A stretch of 64,000 nt of DNA. It comes from Cercis canadensis. Taxonomy: Eukaryota; Streptophyta; Magnoliopsida; Fabales; Fabaceae. The stretch spans positions 356,500 through 420,499 of the forward strand of contig QAOA01001229.1 in NCBI GenBank assembly GCA_003255065.1. The letters run 5' to 3'. Shown one piece after another: positions 12,420 to 24,400 of this stretch (within the stretch, counting starts at the first letter, position 1; the number at the start of each line of letters is the position of its first letter). The notes beneath the pieces are model-generated. The model saw only the letters and a program-made list of their open reading frames with translations. It had not been told where the DNA came from and did not search any database. The translations under genes were made by a program, and so were the position numbers.

Positions 12420-15400
12420 ATGAACGGATGGGATAGGATTTCGTCATCATCATCTTCTACGTCAAGATCGAGGAACAACATGAGGCAACGGATACCTTCG
12501 TCTCGAACGGTTCGACTCGGCCGAATCCAGCCCCAGGCTCCCGGCCACCGCACCATTTTCGCCAATGATCGTGAGGCCAATCAACCCGTCCGATTCAGGG
12601 TTTGGTTTCTCTCCCATTTCCTTGGGGTTATGCATGGTTAATGTTGGTGATATTTGCTTGTGTATATTGCCATTGGTACTTTTTGTGTTTTGGTTGCTCA
12701 AGAGAAATGCTCGGAACTCTCGAATTTTAGTCCCTGGAACTTCACTGCACTTGGTTTAGCAGGTCATTGTTTTTTTTTTAATTTCATGTCTGCATTTTAT
12801 TCAATTTTAGTTTAATTTGCCTAATAGAGCAGCAGGAGGGTTTAAGAATTACATTCATACAGTTGAAGTCTTTGGGAATCAAGCTTTGGCTTTTTATTTT
12901 ATTTTATTTTTGAGATGATTGTCATTTTGATACTTCAATGTGTATGATGGGGACACGGACCTTGATATATTAGACAAATTATTTTAATAATTTTTGGTTG
13001 AAGGGGATTATGCTTTTTGGGTGCTTTGCAGGAAGCAGAAAATGTGTAATCAAGTGGACTTTACTCTTGTAAACACGATTGTGAAAATTTTGAAACTTCA
13101 GTCAGTGTCAATAAGCAATAGAAGAACAAGTTACAACATTTTCTTACTGTAATTGCTATTATTATTATTCAGTTATGGTTGTCTATTTGTATATTTCTGT
13201 CATTGCAGAATTCAGATTTGACGTCTCTTCCTTTGAGAGGGATGTAAACAATTTTGGTGATGGGATGATATAAGGTTGGAGTTGGAGACACTCTTTCCCA
13301 CTTTTTTGATGAGATAAAAATGAAAGAAATTGCATAAAATTCATTATAAAGGTGCTTAGGACTAGTATACTGATGATGCTGTATAATAATATATGTATCG
13401 TGGAAAACTTTCTTCAATTTTTAATTGGGAATTTTGAAGCCAAGTTTAAGAAAGTAGTGAGTGGATATGGTTGATGTTCAAATACTGTGAAGCACAAAAT
13501 ATGTAGGTTATTGGTGAGTGAATTTTCATCTTCCAGAAGAAGTTATGAAGTTTTTTTCCTCCCTCTTTCAATTTTTTGGAGTATCTAGAATCAAGAACAC
13601 AAAAAGGTTGTGAAGACAGATGTTGCCATTTTTTATGTGTTAGACATCTGAAAAATCAGTTCAGCTATAAATGTTTTAGCTTTTTTTTTTTTTAATTTCC
13701 TTTTATGAGTTAGCTTTAACTGTGATTCAGTAGGGCTACAACCAAGTGTGCCATCATGTAGTTATCATTACCCCTTAAGTAATTATACACAAACAAAGTG
13801 TTTATTCTTTCTGTTTTGTACTGGTATGAACACACTTTGAAATCGATTTATTAATTTCCTGTTCCAGAAATTCCTGAATTTGCCCTCTATGTATGATATT
13901 ATGTTGTATTTCTCACATATCTGCATTTAATAAGTCTGATTTAGTTTTGATTAGTTAATATCCATTGTGTCAGGGGAATTCCATATCAACTACAAAATAC
14001 AACTTTTTTACCTTTTTGCCAAAAGGGCTGTTTGAGCAGGTAAGTTACTTTTAACCTTTTGACTCTAAAATAAGTAAAATTGGTTGTATCATTTATGTTT
14101 TCTATAAGTTGATTTGAGTGGGAAACCTGACATAATAGTGAAGCCAACTGAAGCAAGACCTGATCTGTTCACTTTTCGATTCAGCAGGTTTGTTCCATGT
14201 TTGAGTCCTTGGGAGGAGAATTAGAAGTCAAATTGGATATTATAAGTTGGTTTTGGCATTTTGTGGTGGTTTGAAAATTAGGCATCAATGTTTCTTTAAA
14301 TGGATATAGTGACGTGCCAATGCATTATTACAAGTTCTCAAAAAATAAGAGCTTTTGTGCCATTACATAAGATGTCACACTTTTTTTGGTGGGTATATTT
14401 TCTAACAGTTTCTGGAAATAGATTTGATGACTTTTATAGATGGCACTGTAATATGATTTCTTACATTGGTGCATTTTTTACATGTTAAGTAGATTTGTGC
14501 CTTGAGGGTAGCCACCTAGTCATGGAGTGATATGCAATTGTTTGAGCCATTCTGTACATTGCTGACTGTCGACATTTTACCATCTCCTTTTATCAGTTTA
14601 TATCCCAAATTCTTTGTTCTTTTTCTATCAGTACCAATAAAAATAATGGGAATGGATTCAAATGGCTTTTTGATTTATTTACTGCAGAAAGAAAATGTTT
14701 GTTGTTTTACTAAAGAATATGCAATCTCAAAGCATTATATGCACAATTAATTTATTGATGATAGAAAGTAAATCATATTTGTAGTAGATGAGATCAAGTT
14801 GGGGTACTCTGTTGCCACCATATCTATGTTTTTGAGTTCCTGAGAAATTTCTGTTGATGCTGACAGTTCAGGCGGGTGGCTAATCTCTACTTTCTTACAA
14901 TCTCAATTCTGTCAACTACACCAATCAGGTTTGTTAATCAACTCACGGTTAGAAGACAAGTATAATTCTGAAAAAAGAGGATACTCACTGAAGTGGCATA
15001 GTAACATTTATTTTCTTCAGTTGACCTGGTTTTTGCGATATATGGTTGACAGTAACGTTTCATCTAATGAAAATAATTAATAAGTATTGATATTTGCATA
15101 ACAGGTATTATGGCTGCATTTGACTATCATTTGCTTAAATAGATCTTAATATGAATTCATTTCATATTGCGTGTATGGGTTTATGTATGGACGTCATGTT
15201 TGATTTGTATTTCTTTTTGGATCAAAAAATTAGAAAATATATTTCTACAGAGAGAAAGAAAGAATACATTGGAAGAAGAGGATAAGGAATCCTCCTTAAG
15301 AGTAAAATTACTGCAAAAACAGAAGAGAAATGTCAAAATAAAATGGCTCTCCAGCTTTTATAACTGCATTTCTACTTGAGTCTTTTAGAAAACTGATTAT

Positions 15401-18400
15401 TTAGTGACTTGGAGTTTCCTTTTTGAAATGCTCTATATGAAACTTTGTTTGGTGTGTCTTGTTGAATTTTTGACAAGCCCTTCAAGAACTTTATAGATAT
15501 TGTTGTATGTGCTTTTCACATTGAATTTATAGTACTCTGCGAGATCAGTAAGGATTTCCTTAATTTATTTGTAATTTTGTCCTCTTTCCTGGCATGCTTT
15601 TATTATTGTTAGGTGATTATCAGTAATCCTATACTTGATAATGTTGTTGTAAAACTCTGAATAAGTCTAATCACATTTTTTTTTGTTTGATGTAGTCCTG
15701 TGTCTCCAATAACAAATGTGCTTCCTCTAAGTCTGGTCCTTCTTATCTCTCTTATTAAGGAAGCTTTTGAGGACTGGGTGAGATTGTTATTTACTCTCCT
15801 TACACATTGCTTTCTTTTTAATTTTTTTCGTAGTCGTTGGGGTTTCTTCCATGAAAAGTGGTGTTGGGTATCTTTTATGGTAGTACAAGGGAATCGAGGT
15901 TTATCTCTTGATGGTTTTTTAGGAGATTCCAACCAAGGATGTCGCAGGAAAATGTTAGACAGATAAATATGCAGAAATGGAGATTCTATTATATAATGTA
16001 CTTGTATAGGCTATGTTTTTGTTTTAAAATGTGGTTATGAATTCATCTCAAATTCTTTTCTATGGCATCCTTAATTGGAATTTCCCCCTTATTTTTTTTT
16101 TTTAAAAAATTGATTGTGGTGGTAGGAAAGTATGTTTATTCTTCTTATTAATTTATTCATCTATTATTTCCTCAAATTATGTATGACAGAAACGTTTTCA
16201 AAATGACATGGCCATAAACAATAATATGATAGATGTGTTGCAAGATCAAAAGTGGGAATCTCTACCCTGGAAAAAGTTGCAGGTTGGAGACATTGTCAAG
16301 GTGAGTGTGCTACATCTCCTTGCTTGATGGAAATTTGACACATCTATATTTTGAGAACTCTGATGCTTACAAGGATATCTGTACTGGTTATAGATTATAT
16401 GCATTTAATTTTTGTAGTAGTGTTGGTTATCATGACAGTGGGCTGCAATATTCTTTGCATATGTCTCAAATAACGCTATTACTCTCTTCTATCCCATAGA
16501 TATGCTATTGGAGAAGCTCCTTGTTATCATCAATGACCTATTGCTTAGTAGTTTAGTAGTTTTGCCAAATTTTCAATTTTGCATTTATACCCCTTTTGTC
16601 CTTTCTCTATTCCTCCCCCTTTCTCTCTCTCTCTCTCTCTCTCTCCCCCTCCCTCTACCTCCTTTTGTATTCGTGTGTTTTTCTGTGTGCATGCATGTGT
16701 GTGATTGCTGCAGTTTGGATTGGGTTCATAGAGTAATACATTTGTACGTCTTGTTAATATTTATTATATCATCCTTTTATCTAAAAAGAATGTAGCATAT
16801 TATCTGTACATAGAAGTAAGGTAACTGATTACAGAGAAAAAGTGTTTCTTCATAGAAAACATGTGCCTTTCTGAGCCCAATATTTATGATTTTCTGTTTC
16901 CTTTTTGGTTGTCATAAGAAGTTTGGGTGGTGCAACCTAGTTCATTTTAGGGTTTTTGAATTTCCTTTGTCTTCTCTTTTACATCTTAAATTTTAAGTTT
17001 CCTCTGTTGCAGATTAAGCAGGATGGATTCTTTCCTGCAGATCTGCTTTTTCTGGCTAGTACAAATCCAGACGGTGTCTGCTACGTTGAGGTTTGAATAT
17101 ACTTTTTTTCCCCCTTTAATCTGAAAATGAGCGTTCTCTTGATATTGTTTAGCAGTCACTGTAGTTTATCAATCTTGAGTTTGTGTCACAGACTGCTAAT
17201 TTGGATGGGGAAACAAATTTGAAGATTAGAAAAGCTTTGGAAAAGACCTGGGATTACCTCACGCCAGAGAAGGCATCTGAGTTTAAAGGTTTAGATCTAT
17301 TGTTGATTGACTTACAAGTCTTGAGAGCCATTATCCCTTTGTTAGAGTTGCTGTCTTTTCACATTTGTGCATTCACTATTCAAGTTTTAGCATACTTGAT
17401 GGAAACCTTTCAACCACTTTAATTATCACAGTTCTTTTTTAGCATTTGTGGAAAATGTGGTTTTGGTGATATTAACCTTTGTTTGGCGTGCCTGTCTGAG
17501 CTCAATTAGTCCCAACCCAATGAATCATTTTCATTATGTATGAACCACAGTTTTGAGCCTTAAGCCCTGGTTCCTTTGTGATGCAATTTAGTTCCAATCT
17601 GATAAGTATGGCTGCAGAAAAGATCCCCATTCCTTAAAACATGTGGCATCCTCTCTGAGTGGATAGGAGTCTAGTTGGTGAAACTGAATGTTAATATCAT
17701 GTAGATGAGTTTCAATTACATGAGAAGTTCAGTACCCACTGTTGGTTTTTCATTATTAATAATTCACTCTGATTTTCTTGTTTCTTCTCCATCCCCAAGT
17801 TCTTATTTCTTTTATTCAATGTGTGCTGTCAAATGTCCATGTGCATATTTACCATTTTCCAGCATCAAATCATTCTGGATGCAGGTCAAGTAAAATTATA
17901 TTATATTGTATCGTAAGTAGATATGTTCAACTTGGAAGTGATAGGAGATTGACCAAGAGAAGTCAAATTAGGTAATAGGGAATACGTGGCTTCATGATTA
18001 ATTGTTGTTTACGTATCAAAACTCTTATAAGGCTTTCCAAAACAATTGTCATTCATGCCAATTTTCTTGGGCCATTATTCTAAATTGTGTCTGTACTCAC
18101 TTTAGTATCAGTTTGCTTTGTGTCAATTTTTCATGAAGCATGTGAAATTGGTTTGTTGCTTATTTATTTCTAAATCTAACACAGTTTTGTAACTAATTTC
18201 AGGTGAAATTCAGTGTGAACAACCAAACAATTCATTGTACACTTTCACTGGGAATCTTATAATTCAAAATCAAACACTGCCTCTCAGTCCAAACCAAATT
18301 TTGTTGCGAGTATGCTACGCTTGTTCTTCCTCATTTTGTTTGAAGAATATTGTTTGTTGTGAGCTCTGTTTTTTATGGACTAGTCGTGATTATTGCTCTT

Positions 18401-21400
18401 CCTAGGTTGTGTGAAATGCATTTTGTTTGTTGAACACCTTATAATTTCTTTATTGACAATACTGTAACTGATGTTTTTCTTACCCTTTGATCATGAAGCT
18501 GAACTGGCATTGACTTATTGAAAATCCTGCATTTTCAGGGATGCAGTCTCAGGAATACAGAATATATTGTTGCAGTTGTTATTTTTACAGGACATGAAAC
18601 AAAGGTATGTTATCCTGAACTGATGTGTAGTGATATAATACCAGTACCAATTCTATCCCCTGATCTACTATGTAATCAACATGGTAATAAACATGTATTG
18701 GTAGTAATGCCCATTGGTCCTGATTGCTGATGTGTGCCACTAGTGATGCAATTTTTCTTGTTAATAAATGTTATCATAATATCATTAGCATTTTGAGTGA
18801 TACTGGCTTGTGTACTAGAACACAGCACCAGAGTCATTATTACTGTTTAATGAATATTTGTGGTGGGGCCATGAACTTGAAGAACTATTTAGATATCTTT
18901 CACGTTAATCTGGGCAGTATACTTGGGAAACTGCTTTCGGACTATTCAGCATTGTCCTTTGAGTTTTCTGTTCTGTATTGATACCAAGCATTTGTGGTGT
19001 TCTTTACTGGAGAATGGTACCGTCTTTTATGGAAAGTGTGAGAGGCTAGTTAGGGTTAGGATCAAACATTCTCTGATACCATTTAGAGAAAGGATTTGTG
19101 GAAAGTGTGTGAGACTAGCCTCTTACAGCTTCTATTTATAATAGGTCTACATAATTCCATAGCTAATCACAGGCTGAACTATGGGCCTAACTGTAGCTAC
19201 ATGTCTAATTGCACTAATTACATATGCACACATATTCATATTCTAACAAAAGTCAGAAAGTCTCTTCCTTCACATGTGTTGATGAAATTGTTTCCTTGTT
19301 TGACAGTGATAATACCTTAAAAATGTCACCATCATGGATGAGTTTTATTTAATTTGATCCCTTATCCATCCATTGGTGTTGATTGCTTCCCTGTTTGTCT
19401 GAGTTGTCCTTTTGGAAGTGTGGATTAACTTAGGTTCATACAATATGTGGTAGCAAATTGTTTTTCCAAATGTTGTGGAGTTATATGCCCCTCCTGTTCA
19501 TGAATTGGACACTGTTTTACAGACTTTTGGATTACATTGCAGGTGATGATGAATGCCATGAACGTTCCTTCCAAAAGAAGTACATTGGAAAGGAAGCTTG
19601 ACAAGCTTATACTCGCTCTATTTGCAACTCTCTTTGTGATGTGTTTTATTGGAGCAATAGGCAGGTGTGTGACTTAGATAATCAGTGTGCCTGGACCCCT
19701 CCTCATGTGATGCTAATGTTTTTTGGGTTAATATTTCTTCTTTGTAAGACTGCATGACTGTTAAGGGGGGCTGGGGTTGGTGTTTTGCATGTTTGGAAAA
19801 CAGTTGATAATTGGTTTGTGGTTCCCGAGACAAACGCTTGAGAGTAGCTTTTGACTCCACTGCTGGTTTGCGATGTCATGAAGCAATGGGAACAGCAATT
19901 CAAACATGGCATTACATTCTGTATTAGATTATTATTATTATTTCATCAAAGTTATATTTTTTTTGTTTTTTTGTAAAACTGCAGTGGTATCTTTGTAAAT
20001 GAAAAGTATTTCTACTTACGACTTGGAGAAGATAAGGATGGGCAGTTTAACCCCAACAACAGAATGCTGGTATTATATACTTGTTGCTTGAGCAAGATGA
20101 ATGGGAGCTCCTACTTTTCCACTCTTTTTGACTTTTCTCTGTTCATTCTGTTCCCTGTGTTTTCAGGTTATCACTCTGACTATGTTTACCCTTATCACTC
20201 TATACTCTACAATCATCCCCATTTCACTTTATGTGTCAATAGAGGTTGGTATCTGAACTGATAGCAATATAACTAGTCTTGTTGAAGTGAAAAATATATT
20301 TATTTTGGTACTTGTTTCAGATGATCAAATTTATTCAGTCGACTCAATTTATCAACAAGGACCTGAACATGTACCATAGTGAAACCAATACCCCAGCATT
20401 GGCCAGAACTTCCAACCTGAATGAAGAACTTGGGCAGGTAAGTCGCTTGAACATACTTAATCTAGGTTGGGACAATTGCGGTTGATTCTTTCTGCTTTCC
20501 TGTCTCTCTTCTTCCCCCCTCCCCTCACCATTCTTCTTTTCTTTTTTTAAAAATTAATCATTAATAATGTCATGCAAATAGTTTTATCTGGAAGGAGAAG
20601 CATGGTTGAAATCTCTGTTAGTTTGCCCAGTGTTAGTTATATTTTTCCTTGTCAAAGTTCTGAGTTGAGTCACAGTTTTTGCTTGCTGATTTGATTAGGT
20701 GGAATACATCTTCTCTGACAAAACTGGAACTCTAACAAGAAACTTAATGGAGTTCTTCAAGTGTTCAATTGGAGGAGAGGTATATGGAAATGATGTCACT
20801 GAAATTGAGAGGGGAATAACACAGCGTAATGGCATGAAAATTGAGGTGATGTACTTTTTTATTGAATGAAAGAAGCCATGCTGCGAATAGGATTATGAAA
20901 CATTAATCTTTTTCTATAGGAAAATACATCAGGCAATGGAGTGCTAGAAAAGGGTTTTAATTTTGATGATGCTAGGATTATGCAATGAGCTTGGAGGAAT
21001 GAGCCCAATCCTGACATATGCAAGGTAAATCATTGTGCATGATTTGACATAGTTGCAGTCTTCTTCTACTTTCAATGCATCTTTTCACTATAATAGTGAA
21101 TCAGTTGATTCCACTTGGCTCATATTATTTTTATGAACTTCTTACTTTATGTGTATTCCATAAACTATACAAGATTTGTCAGCTCTTACCATATGGTTGG
21201 AATTCCATATAAGACTTTGTATAATGGGCTATACTTATTCCTTAGAATTGTATGTGTTTGTAGGTGATACCTAATTAAGATGTTCTTGATGCCTATCTTT
21301 ATGTGGTTTTCTTTCTTTTAGGCATACAATACAATTATAATGTTAATATTTTCACTAAGCACTGTCCAGGCATCTACTTCCTCTCTGAATTCTGCCCTTG

Positions 21401-24400
21401 GGCTTTTCCTCTTTTATCTATAGTTTTTGTTAGCCATCTAAAGCCTGGTTGTATGTAAGAGTCAGGTTTAAAAAAAAATCTGCCGAGCTGATAATTTCTA
21501 TATACAGTTGGCACAATCTAGATGAAGGGTTATCTAAAATTCTGTTAGTGTCAGGAGATAAGTTACTTGTTTAAATTTCTCTTCGTTGCTCTTTCAATAA
21601 TGATTGCTGTTAATTAAGCACTGAATCGATTTGCTCTTTTTTTTCCTTTACAATATGCTCATGAAGTCACTGTACCACTAAAACATAGGTACATGCCATG
21701 AATTTAGCAGCAGCAATCTATGCTATGATTTGGTTTATTGAATTAAACAAAAGAAAGTAATATCTTTTGTCCTGTATGTAGGAATTCTTCAGATGCCTTG
21801 CTATATGCCATACTGTACTTCCTGAGGGCGATGAGTCCCCTGAGAAGATCAGATATCAAGCTGCATCACCTGATGAGGCTGCTTTGGTTGTTGCTGCAAA
21901 GAACTTTGGTTTCTTCTTCTACAGGTTCAAACTTCTTGACTTTCTTTGTTTTCTGCTTAACAATTTTGTCATCTTGCCTACTGCATGGCAGATTTCTCCC
22001 ATATCACTTTATGGGTATGGATTTTTTGCATGCTTCTCTTTAGATTTTAGACCTGGCTGAGTGTAAGTTGCACACAAATCAATTCAAACTTTTGATAGGT
22101 TATAAATACTGCTAATAATGGACATTATCATTTTCTATTTCTGCCTTTTATTAGAGATAAATAACTGTAAGTGGTATGAGATTGATTTACTAGTAATGAA
22201 AGAAAAATAAAGACTTAGTTGGGCTTTGCATATGTATGAGAACAGGTTTATGTCTACTAAAGTACATGTTAGGAAGCATAGGCATTCTAGTGTATTATAT
22301 ATAATATTAAAGAACGTCACATATAAAAGCTGGATAGCTTGCAAATGAGCTTTTCTTAATCTTGGGCTTCTTGGTTACACAAGGGAAGTCGGTATTTCAG
22401 GATATCTTTTGAGCTTTTATTATATTTTACATTTAGATTTGTCTTTGTTTTGATGGATATATTATTCTCCTTTGCATTTCTTCCTTCCTGATTTAAAAAA
22501 TCCAGGATTAAATCTGCCTTGTCCTTTAAAAGCTGAGTCTGAGCTGAGCCTTTATTTGAGAAACTAATTTACCACATAACCCCTTTTCACCCCTAAATAC
22601 AGCTTGTTATGCATGACTCTGCTACAAGATCATTTGTAGAGATGCTAGTTTTGGATGTTATTGTAGCTTTATTTGATGCTAATTAATAATATTATTTTGT
22701 TAGACGCACACCTACCATGATATATGTTCGAGAATCTCATGTTGAGAAGATGGGTAACATTCAAGATGCATCTTATGAGATTTTGAATGTGCTTGAGTTC
22801 AACAGGTAGCCTTTTATCCTTCTTACTGAAATATAGTTTTAACTTTTGAGATTTCAACATTTGCTTATACTCATTGTTCAATTAATAGTACAAGGAAGCG
22901 TCAGTCTGTTGTATGTCGTTATCCAAATGGAAGGCTTGTATTGTACTGCAAGGTAATAATTTTTGAGGTTTCTGTACAAGATTAACATTGCGTGGCTGTT
23001 GGCTGAGAAGATAACATCTACCCAGGAACTTGCTTTTCACAGGGTGCTGATACTGTAATCTTTGAGAGATTAGCTGATAGTAATAATGATATAAAGAAAG
23101 TGACTAGGGGATACTTGGAACAATTTGGATCTGCTGGATTACGTACACTATGCCTGGCCTACAAAGACTTGCATCCTGATGTGTATGAAAGCTGGAATGA
23201 GAAGTTCATCCAGGCCAAATCTTCTCTACGTGATCGTGAAAAGAAGTTAGACGAGGTACATTTTATATTTTTGAAACAATGTGCCTTGATAAAAAGTTTA
23301 AAAATTTGGTAAAAAAACTATTATTTTGACGATTAATTCTTGTTAAAAAATTTATCTATTTATCTTTTGCTTTGTGACTGGGATTGCTATTCTTGGGTCC
23401 AATATTTTTGCCAATATAATTTGTTATAGGAAGCAACTAGGGAGCATCTGCTAATGTATGGTTGAAGTGTTCTTGGCCTTTAATTTACTTGTGTAAGTGG
23501 CTAGTTGGTTGAAGTTTCTGCAAACTCTTAACATAATTTGCATGTTATGTTGAAATGTAACTGCATTTGAATTGGAATAACTTCAATTTCTGCAGAATGT
23601 TGTCTTAATTTTTTGTCATTAATTTGTTGACAATGAGTGGTCGAAACTTCTGGAACCAGCTCCCTATAATATTAGCTGTTCCACACTTTTTATATCATGT
23701 CTTACTGATGTAGGCCAGTTCATGTCATTGTGTATTAGAGTTATCCACAATTGGATTATGAGGGTTAATAAGATTTTGACAACAGAAGAGATTTCCTTAA
23801 CAACTTTGATGGGCTTGGGAGTTGAAAGTAGGGAATACAGATGGGAGAAATTGTCATGGCAGCAGATGGAGAGTATTTTAGGCACTGCATTTATGGTTTA
23901 TGTGAGGAAAAGGTCAGCCATACATATTTGGTTGGCCTTTTCTCTCACATAAGTGATAATCCATAAATAGATGGTCAACCAGACCCCCTGCGGAGTCTAA
24001 CCATCAGAAAGAAACAATTCCGGTGCTCTGATTAATTAAAACTCTATACTTATCTTCACAACCATTGTCATATGTATTCCCAATTTCATCTTGCCAGGGA
24101 AAGTTAAATTTTTCATTTTAGAAAAATATTGTAAATCAAAAGCTTTATGGTACTACCTTTCATATCTTATGTCATTCCTACTGATACCTTTGGAAATATT
24201 GCAGGTGGCAGAACTTATAGAAAATGATCTTATTTTGATTGGTAGCACCGCCATAGAAGATAAGCTTCAAGAGGGGGTACCAGCCTGTATAGAGACTCTT
24301 TCTAGAGCTGGGATCAAAATTTGGGTGCTTACCGGGGACAAGATTGAAACAGCAATAAATATAGCATATGGTGAGTCTTCATTGAATGAGAGCTGGTGGT

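Noticed and set aside
15609..15932. 107-codon minus frame over the flippase
   Set aside because: Antisense of ALA3-like exon 4 and its flanking introns.
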